DNA of 64,000 nt from Ignavibacteria bacterium (GTDB lineage: Bacteria; Bacteroidota; Ignavibacteria; Ignavibacteriales; Melioribacteraceae). Below, in pieces: positions 41,129-51,985 of this stretch. Position 1 is the first letter of the stretch. Every line of letters starts with the position of its first letter. The stretch is from the NCBI GenBank assembly GCA_016873835.1, contig VGVY01000005.1, positions 1-64,000 on the forward strand, read 5' to 3'. The position numbers were made by a program, and so were the translations under genes. The notes beneath the pieces were generated by a model. The model searched no databases, was not told the DNA's origin, and saw only the letters and a list, made by a program, of their open reading frames with translations.

Positions 41129-41545
41129 CTATGATTGTTTTTCAGTTTTGTAAGTATCCATTCCGGCTTTAATTGCAGTCTTTAGTCGGTCAGTTTCTTT
41201 ATCCAATTTTGCTTTACTGGATTCAACAGCATTACCGGCTTTAACTTTTGCATCACTTAAAATTTTTTCAGCTTCACCAAGCAAAGAATCTACTTTTTCT
41301 TTGGCATCAGTGATCAATTTTTCCGATTTTTTTTTTCCTTCATTTATTAACTGTGAAGCTTTGTCTTTTGCATTTGCTAAGTATCCCTCAGCGTCGTCAA
41401 TAAAATCTTGAGATTTGTTCTTGATATCTTGACGCAGCTCCTTGCCTGATTTTGGGGCAAAAAGCAGAGCAATTATTGAACCAACTGCAGCTCCAGTTAA
41501 AAATCCAATTAATAATCCTTTTCCAATTCCATTTTCTTCTCGCAT
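41129..41545 (-). CDS. YtxH-domain protein
   Basis: 138 aa. One membrane helix at the N-terminus (KGLLIGFLTGAAVGSIIALLFAP) with the YtxH signature FAPKSGKELRQDIK, then a lysine/alanine/glutamate-rich repeat-like helix (KKSEKLITDAKEKVDSLLGEAEKI) that resembles LEA/apolipoprotein repeats. I chose the ATG at 41545 (5 nt after GGAGG); the open frame has four more codons. Confidence 0.85.
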   Translation of the reverse strand: MREENGIGKGLLIGFLTGAAVGSIIALLFAPKSGKELRQDIKNKSQDFIDDAEGYLANAKDKASQLINEGKKKSEKLITDAKEKVDSLLGEAEKILSDAKVKAGNAVESSKAKLDKETDRLKTAIKAGMDTYKTEKQS

Positions 41546-41805
41546 CTTAACCTCCATTTTGATGTAATTTATACGACACCAAAATAAGAATGATGTGCTC
41601 TAAAATCAAGGATTAGTCTATCGCCTTGAACCGATTTGGTGAACGAGTGTTAATATAAAAAATTTTGCTAGTTTATAACAAAGGATTGAAGTAAACAACA
41701 TAGAAAAAGAAAATTGTCAAGTAGTCAAACCTCTTTTTCATTCCCTTAATATTTTTAAAATGCTAATTACTGTTTACTACCAGCTGTTAATAGTACACAA
41801 TAATC

Positions 41806-44031
<2,226 letters not shown>

Positions 44032-44056
44032 TTAATTATCCGTTTAATTTTTAATT

Positions 44057-45007
44057 CTATTTATTGATTAATGAATTTTTGTATTGACTCTTAAAGAAAA
44101 ATAAAACTGCAGAACCTAAAAATACAGCAAACCATAACGTTGCTACTCTAATAATCAATGTTGCGGCAACTGCTATTTCTTTTGAAATATTGCTGCTAAT
44201 CAGTAATAAACTCAATGATCCTTCTGTAACGCCAAGTCCGCTAGGAAGCATAGAAACTGCACCGGCAATAGTTGATAATGCATAAACAAACATCGGAAAT
44301 AATATAGTAACGTTCTGATCAAAATTAATGAGAATAAGATAAAATGCAAAACATTCAAAGAACCATGAGAATGTACTGATTGCAAGCATCTTAAAAAGAG
44401 GTTGTGGCTGCAATAATTTATTAGCACTTTCGTAAAGGTTAATAATTTTTGATGAATGTGATCTTATAAAAGCAGATTTGTTGACACCGTTAATAAAAAA
44501 ACCGGCAAGTTTTCTATTGCTAATTATAATTATTAAAATCACAAAGAATATTAAAACAAAATAAACCCAGATTGCAGAATAATTAAAAAAGTACAATCCG
44601 ATTATTGTTAAAAATGCTAAGGAGAGAAAATCCGTTAATCGTTCTGTAAAAATTATTGAAGCAGTTTTCGAGATCGGTTCGTTGTGTAATTCTTTCAATA
44701 AAAATGATTTGATAACTTCGCCCATCTTTCCTGGCGAGGCGCTCATCGATAGACCCGAAAAAAATATTTTTAATGATTGTTTGAACGGGACTTTTATTTC
44801 CAATAAATTTAAATAATATTCCCATTTGAAGAACCTTACAAGATAATTTCCTAAAGATAAAAACAATAGAACCGGAAGAATTAGCCAGTTAAATTTTTTA
44901 AAGGAATCTATTACAGAATTGAAGTCCACGTAAACTGCAATAACAAAGAAGACAATTGCAGTTATCAGGAGTGAAATGATTAGATTTTTTTTAAGTTTTT
45001 CAATCAA
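44057..45007 (-). CDS. Flippase-like integral membrane protein (LPG synthase TM-region family)
   Basis: 316 aa with about seven or eight membrane segments. Conserved PF03706-type motifs are NYLVRFFKWEYYLNLL, SASPGKMGEVIKSFLL and GAVSMLPSGLGVTEGSL. Members include the MprF membrane domain and putative lipid-linked sugar flippases such as AglD. Substrate unknown. Overlaps maf by 8 bases. Confidence 0.85.
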   Translation of the reverse strand: MIEKLKKNLIISLLITAIVFFVIAVYVDFNSVIDSFKKFNWLILPVLLFLSLGNYLVRFFKWEYYLNLLEIKVPFKQSLKIFFSGLSMSASPGKMGEVIKSFLLKELHNEPISKTASIIFTERLTDFLSLAFLTIIGLYFFNYSAIWVYFVLIFFVILIIIISNRKLAGFFINGVNKSAFIRSHSSKIINLYESANKLLQPQPLFKMLAISTFSWFFECFAFYLILINFDQNVTILFPMFVYALSTIAGAVSMLPSGLGVTEGSLSLLLISSNISKEIAVAATLIIRVATLWFAVFLGSAVLFFFKSQYKNSLINK

Positions 45008-45587
45008 TCCACAAAATTTCCATTAGAGATTTGTAAAGTTTAGGAAGCGGCAGACCTACAACATTATAATAACAACCGTCAATCCTCTTAACGAATACGG
45101 CACCAAAATCATCTTGAATTCCGTATGCTCCGGCTTTATCCATTGGACTGCCAGAATCGATATAATCTTTTATTTCTTTGTCAGTTAATTTATTAAAAGA
45201 AACAAATGTTTTTTCATAGTTAATAATTATCTTAAGATTTGATAAATTTGCAACGACATATCCAGTATAAACAACATGCTTTTTATTGCTAAGCATCCTC
45301 AGAATTCGAAATGCGTCTTTTTTATTCTTCGGCTTTCCGATTATTTTTTTGTTCAATACAACTATTGTATCGGCAGTAATTAATATTCCTTTATTGACCC
45401 TTAACAATGCATGTTCAAATTTATGTAACGCAATCCTTTTTACAGTTTGTATTGGATGTTCTCCATCAAAGATCTCTTCATTTAAATCAATTGAAATGGA
45501 TTTGAACTTAATACCAAGCTGCTTAAGTAGTTTTTTTCTTCTAGGTGATTTTGAAGCTAAATATATTGGAAGATTAGTATCAATCAT
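45000..45587 (-). CDS. maf: Maf-family nucleoside triphosphate pyrophosphatase
   Basis: 195 aa. LASKSPRRKKLLKQLG at the N-terminus and ITADTIVVLNKKIIGKPKN are Maf hallmarks, and GAYGIQDDFG near the C-terminus is the YhdE-like (dTTP/UTP) form. Hydrolyses odd or modified nucleotides; older name septum formation inhibitor. Confidence 0.93.
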   Translation of the reverse strand: MIDTNLPIYLASKSPRRKKLLKQLGIKFKSISIDLNEEIFDGEHPIQTVKRIALHKFEHALLRVNKGILITADTIVVLNKKIIGKPKNKKDAFRILRMLSNKKHVVYTGYVVANLSNLKIIINYEKTFVSFNKLTDKEIKDYIDSGSPMDKAGAYGIQDDFGAVFVKRIDGCYYNVVGLPLPKLYKSLMEILWID

Positions 45588-45643
45588 TAGTAAACTTATT
45601 TAATTAGTAAGGTTGGAATTAGTCGAGATGCAAAAACTATTGC

Positions 45644-46033
45644 TCACCTGAATAATGCTTTTATGCTTCCCCAAGTTCTTTTAACACTAGAAACATTGTG
45701 CGGTACAGCAACTTCCCATGAATATGAAATTGTTCCATCAGTATCAACAATCTTTAAGCGATATATGTATAACACATCACTGCTCTTAAATGCACTTTGA
45801 TCTACATACTGATAATTTTTATCTGAGCGAGGATCGAGAGTACCGACTTCGATAAAACCACCATTAATCGTTTTTCGTTCAACAACAAAATTCTTTAGGT
45901 TAGTTTCTGATTGGGTTTGCCAGTTTAAAACAACATTACCGCCTTGACTTCGGGCTGTAAAACTAACTAACTCTGCTCCAGCATAAAGTAAAGTTGCAGT
46001 AATTATTAGGAATATAAGAGTTTTTGCTTTCAT
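45644..46033 (-). CDS. Small secreted protein with fibronectin III-like fold
   Basis: 129 aa. Signal peptide MKAKTLIFLIITATLLYAGA, then ELVSFTARSQGGNVVLNWQTQSETNLKNFVVERKT, the pattern seen before type IX secretion tails and in FnIII repeats, ending VAVPHNVSSVKRTWGSIKALFR. The canonical sorting tail itself is not present. Function unknown. Confidence 0.75.
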   Translation of the reverse strand: MKAKTLIFLIITATLLYAGAELVSFTARSQGGNVVLNWQTQSETNLKNFVVERKTINGGFIEVGTLDPRSDKNYQYVDQSAFKSSDVLYIYRLKIVDTDGTISYSWEVAVPHNVSSVKRTWGSIKALFR

Positions 46034-46085
46034 ATATATTTTTCAGCCTTAATATATCCCTAAAAGACAAATTTGTCAAGAATTT

Positions 46086-47441
46086 TCAAATTACTTTTTT
46101 ATAATTAGCCCAATTACCGAATTTGAATTTTAGGAAAATAATAGATGCATATAATACAACATAAAAAGGTAATGCAGCCCAAGCGCCAATTAATCCAAAT
46201 TCAAATACAACACCTAGAAGATAGGCAATCGGGACAAATACTAACCAATTAGAAACTACTTCTGCAATCATTACAAATAAGGTTTTCCCTACAGCTTGTA
46301 ATCCATTTGCTAAAACAACTCCAACTGAATAAAATAGTTGGCCAAAGCCAGCAATCCTCAAAGCTGGTTCAGCAGTTTCTATAACTGTTTGATCGTTTGT
46401 TGTTAAAATTAGAATTACTCTTGGGGCTATAACAAAAATAAGCCCTATAAAAAAAGTATAAACTGTTGCAATTTTACTGGTTTCAAAGCCGTAATGTTTT
46501 GCTAATTTAATATCACCACTTCCGATTGTATTTCCAACTAAAGTTTGCACTGCAATGCCAAATCCAAAACAAGGCAAAAGAGAAATCAGAAGCGCAGAAA
46601 AAACAACATTGCTTGCTGCTTGTTCTAAAGTACCGATTAAACCAGTTATTGCAATAAAACTTAAGAAGCCAACTAGAATAAATATATTTTGAAGTGAAAC
46701 TGGTAAAGATATTTTTACAATTCGGAATGCATAATCCTTAACAAATTTGAAATTATTGAAATACCTAAATTTATGTTTGTAAAGAGGCAAGAGTGAGACA
46801 AGAAAATAAAATATAGCATCGCAAATAGTAGCTACAGTGGATCCCAATCCGGCACCGGCAAGTCCCATTCCTTCAATCCCAAAACCACCATAGATGAAGA
46901 GATAATTAAAAATGATGTTTAAAAAATTAGCCAGCACTCCTGAATACATAAAAATTTTAGTCTTGCCAATTCCAAAGAAAAAACCTCTATAAGAAACAGT
47001 AAGCAAGAAAAAAGGAATTCCCATGAAACGATAATAAAGATAATCACCAGCAAGACGACCAACTGTATCATCAGCGGCAAAAAAATCAGCGATATCATGC
47101 GAAAATGCAACAACAACAAATGCAACAACGGAACCAATTAAAAAAGTAAGAATTAATGCTGTATTCAAAATTTCACCGCAGCCATTATCATCCTTTTCAC
47201 CAAATTTTCTTGCTATCAACACATGAGTACCAGTTGATAAACTTGAAAATAAACTAACAACTGCCCATGTGGCAAAGACTCCTATTCCCATCGCAGCAAG
47301 GTTATATTCCGCATTTTCTAATCTGCCAACCATTGCAGTATCTACTAGAGAAACAACCATTTGAGTGGCTAATCCAGCAATTGCCGGAAGTGCTAAAGAG
47401 AGGATATATCGGTGTTCAACTTTCAATGAGAATAAATTCAT
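46086..47441 (-). CDS. MATE-family multidrug/toxin exporter
   Basis: 451 aa, about twelve membrane segments in two related halves. LALPAIAGLATQMVVSLVDTAMVGRL opens the protein and the second half begins LPVSLQNIFILVGFLSFIAITG. Na+- or H+-driven exporter; substrate unknown. The same strand and spacing as its downstream neighbour give no functional hint. Confidence 0.9.
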   Translation of the reverse strand: MNLFSLKVEHRYILSLALPAIAGLATQMVVSLVDTAMVGRLENAEYNLAAMGIGVFATWAVVSLFSSLSTGTHVLIARKFGEKDDNGCGEILNTALILTFLIGSVVAFVVVAFSHDIADFFAADDTVGRLAGDYLYYRFMGIPFFLLTVSYRGFFFGIGKTKIFMYSGVLANFLNIIFNYLFIYGGFGIEGMGLAGAGLGSTVATICDAIFYFLVSLLPLYKHKFRYFNNFKFVKDYAFRIVKISLPVSLQNIFILVGFLSFIAITGLIGTLEQAASNVVFSALLISLLPCFGFGIAVQTLVGNTIGSGDIKLAKHYGFETSKIATVYTFFIGLIFVIAPRVILILTTNDQTVIETAEPALRIAGFGQLFYSVGVVLANGLQAVGKTLFVMIAEVVSNWLVFVPIAYLLGVVFEFGLIGAWAALPFYVVLYASIIFLKFKFGNWANYKKVI

Positions 47442-47545
47442 ATATTGCTAAAATAATTATCCTTTCTTCAAAACAAAATATTTTAATAAAATGGTTTTGT
47501 AAGAGATGCGATATATGTTAATTTTCATTTAGATTTTTGCTATTT

Positions 47546-47559
47546 TGCTTACATAAGCA
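47546..47559. promoter_or_regulatory. Palindrome upstream of the double-HTH gene
   Basis: TGCTTA-CA-TAAGCA, a perfect 14-base palindrome 30 bases before the start codon. A candidate self-regulatory operator for the helix-turn-helix gene. No experimental basis. Confidence 0.35.
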
Positions 47560-47588
47560 GCAGTTATACACAAAATAGGCATGCTTTA

Positions 47589-48137
47589 ATGACAAAACAA
47601 GAAGAATTAAGATATCTTGTTCACACTCTCGGAATTAAGCATAGCATGATTGCCGAAAAACTTGGTATTAAAGTTCAAACGCTTTCCTATTTATTAAATG
47701 AATCCCCCCAGTTTGATGATGACCTTTATAAAAAAATCAAAGAGATAATTGACGATTATCAATTTGAATTAAATCTTTTCGAAGATGAATATCATGAAAC
47801 ATTAGACCTCTTTGCAAGTGAAGAAAGTATGCATCTTGGGATTGGCGAGAGATTAAGACTTTTTGCTAAAAGAAAATATGGTACACTAAAAAAACTTGCA
47901 GAAGAAATGACAATTTCACCTCAACAGCTTCAACAGTACATAAGCGGTAAACGGGAACCAGGATCAAAAATTTTAACAAGATTGCTAAGACTTGGGTGTG
48001 ACATCAACTGGCTGTTAGGCGGAAAGGAAGCTCTTGAATCCTATAAAATTTATAAACTAGAAAGTGAGTTAAGAAAACTTCAGAGCAGCTTTCATCAGAT
48101 TACTTCCATTGTTCAAAAAACCGATCACTCTCACTAG
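47589..48137 (+). CDS. XRE-type regulator with two helix-turn-helix domains
   Basis: 182 aa. First HTH: LRYLVHTLGIKHSMIAEKLG and KVQTLSYLLNE (residues 5-42). Second HTH, like a classical XRE domain: RLFAKRKYGTLKKLAEEMTI and SPQQLQQYISGKREPGSKIL (about 85-130). A C-terminal helix (KIYKLESELRKLQSSFHQI) may dimerise it. Targets unknown; a palindrome 30 bases upstream could be its own operator. It is convergent with the response regulator, six bases apart. Confidence 0.85.
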   Translation: MTKQEELRYLVHTLGIKHSMIAEKLGIKVQTLSYLLNESPQFDDDLYKKIKEIIDDYQFELNLFEDEYHETLDLFASEESMHLGIGERLRLFAKRKYGTLKKLAEEMTISPQQLQQYISGKREPGSKILTRLLRLGCDINWLLGGKEALESYKIYKLESELRKLQSSFHQITSIVQKTDHSH

Positions 48138-48142
48138 CATAT

Positions 48143-48511
48143 TTACTTTTCTTCAATTAATCTTTTGACAGTCTCTCTAAGAACTTTATTTGTTACTGGT
48201 TTAGTTAAATAAGCATCTACACCAGAGTCTAGCGCCAAAGTTCTATCCTTTAATAATGCATGAGCAGTGAGACACAAAATAGGTGTATTTTTATATATTT
48301 CTGAAGATCTCATTTCTCTTGTTAACTCAAGACCATGTTTTATTCCTCGTAATGCAATATCCATAATAATAATATCATAACTGACACCATTAAATTCTTC
48401 ATAAAACCTCTCAACCGATTCGACTGTATTTATTTCAAAATCTTTTTTAAATAATCTTATCAGTACTTTCTGTGATAATAAATCGTCCTCAACAACTAAC
48501 ATTTTTTTCAT
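48143..48511 (-). CDS. Stand-alone response regulator receiver (CheY-like)
   Basis: 122 aa, receiver domain only. Acidic pocket D9-D10, phosphoacceptor D51 (IIIMDIALRG), T82 and K104 (YLTKPV). GAGAGGG precedes the ATG. No histidine kinase is close, so its partner and output are unknown. Confidence 0.9.
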   Translation of the reverse strand: MKKMLVVEDDLLSQKVLIRLFKKDFEINTVESVERFYEEFNGVSYDIIIMDIALRGIKHGLELTREMRSSEIYKNTPILCLTAHALLKDRTLALDSGVDAYLTKPVTNKVLRETVKRLIEEK

Positions 48512-48608
48512 GGTGCCCTCTCAAAATCAAATATAAATATGTTTACTGATATTCATATAAAGTACTAGACATTCTATTACCATTTTATCAATAATTCTGC
48601 ACAGTGTT

Positions 48609-48628
48609 ATGTCATTTTAAAATAACAT
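48609..48628. promoter_or_regulatory. AT-rich near-palindrome upstream of the response regulator
   Basis: ATGTCATTTT and AAAATAACAT are inverted copies with one mismatch. Such AT-rich symmetry can arise by chance here, so an operator role is only possible. Confidence 0.2.
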
Positions 48629-48765
48629 TTCTTTAATAATTAATGCAACTGAAATAATTGAGTTATTGAGATAAAAGAATATTGCAAAAATGCAGAGCTA
48701 ATCCAGATAAGTTGAGATAACCTTCTTTTTTTTAAGAACAATTTACTTTAAATCTTTTATTTAAA

Positions 48766-48796
48766 ATAAAAACTCGATTACTAAAAGTAACCGAGT
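48766..48796 (-). terminator. Terminator of the tRNA-Ala gene
   Basis: On the minus strand ACTCGGTTAC and GTAATCGAGT pair over 10 bases (one G-U) around a TTTTA loop, followed by a T-run. Begins 7 bases after the tRNA 3' end. Confidence 0.85.
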
Positions 48797-48803
48797 AGAT
48801 AAG

Positions 48804-48876
48804 TGGAGCTAAGCGGGATCGAACCGCTGACCTTCTGAATGCCATTCAGACGCTCTCCCAGCTGAGCTATAGCCCC
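48804..48876 (-). tRNA. tRNA-Ala(GGC)
   Basis: 73 nt. Acceptor stem GGGGCTA/TAGCTCC contains the G3:U70 pair that marks alanine tRNAs; discriminator is A. D-arm GCTCAGCTGGGAGAGC; anticodon arm TCTGA-ATGGCAT-TCAGA with anticodon GGC; T-arm GCGGTTCGATCCCGC. The CCA end is not encoded. It reads GCC and GCU codons. Confidence 0.97.
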
Positions 48877-48952
48877 AATTGAATTAATATTACGAATAAG
48901 GAAAAATTATTAACACAAATTTAAAAAATTTCTATTAATTCAACATTCATAA

Positions 48953-50287
48953 TTACTTTTTGTTCTTAAGTTCATTTTCATTAACTGAAAAACTCCAAAG
49001 TTCTTTTCCATCTACATTATACACAGTGCATTTTAATGTTCTATCTTTTCTTGGACCGCTAAATTCAAAAATCGCAAAATTTCTTTCAGTAGTTAATGTT
49101 GATTCTATTCTCCAAGGATTTGGGTAAGCTCTTGAAGCACCGGAAGTAAAAGGTGAAATTGTAAAATCATATAATGGATAACTATTGGCTCTTTCCATTT
49201 TTGTTATTTCACTTCTATGAACATCACCGGTTAAAAATACTACTCCTTCAATTCCTTCCTTTTCTATTAACTCTAAAATTTTATTTTTCTCATCAAGAAA
49301 GTTTGAATGGTTTTCATCTGCTTGAATTGGATTTAAAAATTGACCACCAGTAATAACAAATTTAAAAGGTGCACGGCTATAGACAAGGTTATCAATCAAC
49401 CATTCAACTTGTTCATCACCCCACATTACTTTTTCTCCAGTTTTTCTATCATTAGGGGTTCTGTAATATCTATCATCCATTAAGAAGAATTCTACATCGC
49501 TCCATTGAAAATAAGTTGTAGTTCCAGGTTTGCCGTTAATTCCGAATGATGGATTTGGCCAAAAGTGTTTAAATGATTCGAGAGTTTTTTCCTTATTCCA
49601 AAATCCTCTGTCGCTATTGTTAGGCCCAAAATCATGATCATCCCATATTGCATAATGATGCATTGAGCCGAATAAAGGCTGCATTTCAAGTGTAGACCTT
49701 GTGTGAGTGTTCCTCTTAATAATACCGCTCCATGAATCCCAATCAACTTCTCTTAAGTAAACATTATCACCAAGCCATAACATGAAGTCCGGATGCTTGC
49801 CGTAAATGCTTTTGTAAATTTCATATTGACCACCGTATGGATTGCCGGGTCTATCATAAATTGTTTCATTGATATAGGCACCACTCCCGGTAGCAAATGA
49901 AAAATTTGGCGCATCCTCTCTCCACTGCCATAATTTTTGCGTTTGGAATTTCAAATTATAATCTCTTTTAATCTTTTTACCATTAATAAACAACTCATAA
50001 TTATAAACTACGCCAGGTTCAAGATCATCAATAATTATTTTTGCAGTATATCCTGACCCTTTAGAAGTTTTTATTTCTTCTGAAAATGATTTTTTTTGCG
50101 GAGAACTAACATTCCAAAAAGAAAATTTAACTTTAGCTGCAGATGTAGTTTGTACCCAAAGGCAAACTTCTCGCATCGCAGAGTAGCCAACGACTGGTCC
50201 TGACTGTAAAATACTTTGAGCAGTAGAATAGGAGTATGCCAATACTAAAAAAGCCATCAATAATATTATAAAAATGTTTTTTTTCAT
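48953..50287 (-). CDS. PhoD-like secreted phosphatase
   Basis: 444 aa. Signal peptide 1-24 (ending STAQ), an N-terminal FnIII-like PhoD domain, then a metallophosphoesterase domain with MLWLGDNVYLREVDW, YAIWDDHDFGPNNS and FLTGDVHRSE, the metal-binding blocks of alkaline phosphatase D. Probably a phosphodiesterase/phosphatase scavenging phosphate outside the inner membrane. Confidence 0.9.
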   Translation of the reverse strand: MKKNIFIILLMAFLVLAYSYSTAQSILQSGPVVGYSAMREVCLWVQTTSAAKVKFSFWNVSSPQKKSFSEEIKTSKGSGYTAKIIIDDLEPGVVYNYELFINGKKIKRDYNLKFQTQKLWQWREDAPNFSFATGSGAYINETIYDRPGNPYGGQYEIYKSIYGKHPDFMLWLGDNVYLREVDWDSWSGIIKRNTHTRSTLEMQPLFGSMHHYAIWDDHDFGPNNSDRGFWNKEKTLESFKHFWPNPSFGINGKPGTTTYFQWSDVEFFLMDDRYYRTPNDRKTGEKVMWGDEQVEWLIDNLVYSRAPFKFVITGGQFLNPIQADENHSNFLDEKNKILELIEKEGIEGVVFLTGDVHRSEITKMERANSYPLYDFTISPFTSGASRAYPNPWRIESTLTTERNFAIFEFSGPRKDRTLKCTVYNVDGKELWSFSVNENELKNKK

Positions 50288-50394
50288 CGGAGTGCCTTTT
50301 TATTTAATTCCAGTGATAAAAAATATATATTTTTAGTATAACGATAAAAGAATTTGATTAATGTTTTATAAAAATAATTTTCTCAGTTATAAAT

Positions 50395-50802
50395 ATGCAA
50401 TTTGTTATGCGATTTAAATATTTGATATTTCTTCTTTTAGTTAGCATGGTTTGTCTTTCTTGTGATGACACAATAAATCAAGAGGACTTGGATAATAAAA
50501 TTATTCCATCAACCAAGGTTAGTTTTTCACAACATATTCAACCAGTGTTTGAAGCTCGTTGCAATAATGCCGGGTGCCATAATGATCAAGATCGCGCAAG
50601 TGGTTTAAGTTTGACTTCCTATGTAAACACAACTTCAAATTACTTAATTGTTGCTCCTGGAACTCCTAGTAATAGCAAATTGGTTTGGGTTATTGAAGGT
50701 AATTCTACCAATCCTATGCCGCCCATTGGTTACAGACCATTAACAAAAAATCAAATCGATGGAATTAAAAACTGGATAAAAGAAGGCGCAAAAAATAATT
50801 GA
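50395..50802 (+). CDS. Cytochrome c-like lipoprotein with CX4CH motif
   Basis: 135 aa. Signal and lipobox-like CLSC (C23). The single heme-type motif is C56-NNAG-C61-H62, with four residues between the cysteines instead of two; M108 in NPMPP could be the distal ligand. The layout HIQPVFEARCNNAGCH...GLSLTSY...IKNWIKEGA matches c-type/PSCyt1-like domains seen in Bacteroidota and Planctomycetes surface proteins. Heme binding is inferred. An alternative start is the ATG at 50407. Confidence 0.75.
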   Translation: MQFVMRFKYLIFLLLVSMVCLSCDDTINQEDLDNKIIPSTKVSFSQHIQPVFEARCNNAGCHNDQDRASGLSLTSYVNTTSNYLIVAPGTPSNSKLVWVIEGNSTNPMPPIGYRPLTKNQIDGIKNWIKEGAKNN

Positions 50803-50881
50803 GAATTTGTAATTACGAGTTGAGTATTATTTTTTTATTATAAATTTAAATCTCAATTCTAAATTCGCAGTTCTCAATTAA

Positions 50882-51874
50882 TTAAAGCCATTTCATTTCA
50901 CGATACCAGTCGATAGTTAATTTCATAGATTCTTCTAATGAATAAGATTCTTTAAACCCAAGTTCTCTTTTAGCTTTTGATACATCGCAAGTCCAATATT
51001 GCTGAACGAAATCCCTTGCCTTTTCGATATTAAACGTTGCTGCCTTTGAACTGAACATTGAAAAAAATTGAGCAAATGCAGCAACGATATAAACGATAAA
51101 ATGCGGTATTCTTATTGTGAATGCTTTACGACCGAAAGCATTTGCAATTACATCTCCAATCTGCGGCCAAGTATACATCTCCTCTGAAGCTATGTAATAA
51201 ATTTGCCCGGCAGCTTTTTCATTGATTGAAGCTAAGTATAATCCAACAATTAAATCATCTATATAAATAAGATTAAGTAATTTATTATTGTACCCTATCA
51301 GTGACATTAATCCGGCTTTGTAAGTTTTAAAGAATAGGTAAATTTCTGTATCTCTTGGCCCGAATACTGCTGGTGGTCGTATTATTGTGATTGGCAGTTG
51401 ACCCATATATTGTTTTGCTAACAATTCTTGTTCAAGTTTACTTTTGCCATATCTAGTTAGCGGATGTTCCTTTGTCTCTTCATTACACGTCATACTTTCA
51501 TAGGATGGTCCGCATGCTGTAAAACTGCTTGCGATAACAACTCTTTTGACCTTAGGATTAACTTTTAAAAGAACATCCAAAAGAATTCTTGTAGTTTCAA
51601 CATTTCCATGCAAATATTCATCATATGTTTTTGCCTTGACTACGCCAGCAATGTGATAAAGATAATCTGCACTTCGTAAAACCCCTGATAAAGATTCTGT
51701 ATCGAACAAACCACAGTCCACTATTTCAACTGGCTTTCCTTCAAGCCATTTCTTAGAACTGCTTTTCCTTAAAAGACATTTGACATAATGACCTTTTGAT
51801 ATTAAATAATCAACTAAGTGGCTTCCAACGAAACCAGAAGCACCAGTTACGACTGAGATAATTTTTGTTTCCAT
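50882..51874 (-). CDS. NAD-dependent epimerase/dehydratase, candidate ceramide reductase (CerR-like)
   Basis: 330-aa extended SDR. NAD(P) motif TGASGFVGSHLVDYL (10-24), LLRKSSSKKWLEG after it, IASSFTACGP and the YxxxK in TRYGKSKLEQE. It lacks features of sugar epimerases and has the 3-beta-HSD-like look of lipid reductases. It is divergent from a serine palmitoyltransferase-like gene 111 nt away, followed by a GNAT gene: the same three kinds of genes that make ceramide in Caulobacter. The specific role is inference. Confidence 0.75.
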   Translation of the reverse strand: METKIISVVTGASGFVGSHLVDYLISKGHYVKCLLRKSSSKKWLEGKPVEIVDCGLFDTESLSGVLRSADYLYHIAGVVKAKTYDEYLHGNVETTRILLDVLLKVNPKVKRVVIASSFTACGPSYESMTCNEETKEHPLTRYGKSKLEQELLAKQYMGQLPITIIRPPAVFGPRDTEIYLFFKTYKAGLMSLIGYNNKLLNLIYIDDLIVGLYLASINEKAAGQIYYIASEEMYTWPQIGDVIANAFGRKAFTIRIPHFIVYIVAAFAQFFSMFSSKAATFNIEKARDFVQQYWTCDVSKAKRELGFKESYSLEESMKLTIDWYREMKWL

Positions 51875-51910
51875 AATGCCTATAAATAATGAAAAATGTT
51901 TATATTGTTT

Positions 51911-51938
51911 TTGTCAATTACGCACTCTGACGCATAAT
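51911..51938 (+). promoter_or_regulatory. Candidate promoter of the Spt-like gene
   Basis: TTGTCA (51911-51916), 16-base spacer, CATAAT (51933-51938), ending 47 bases before the start codon. Matched by eye only. Confidence 0.4.
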
Positions 51939-51985
51939 TCTTACAAAAATACATAAAACAAATAGAAAAATAATACGGAGGTCTA

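Noticed and set aside
47267-47521. Plus-strand frame over the MATE gene start and the intergenic region
   Set aside because: Mostly antisense to the conserved MATE N-terminus, no recognisable domain, composition not coding-like.
50795-50890. AT-rich inverted segments between the cytochrome-like gene and the SDR gene
   Set aside because: TTGAGAA and TTCTCAA pieces could pair across about 70 bases, but matches are short and AT-rich with no clean stem and T-run.
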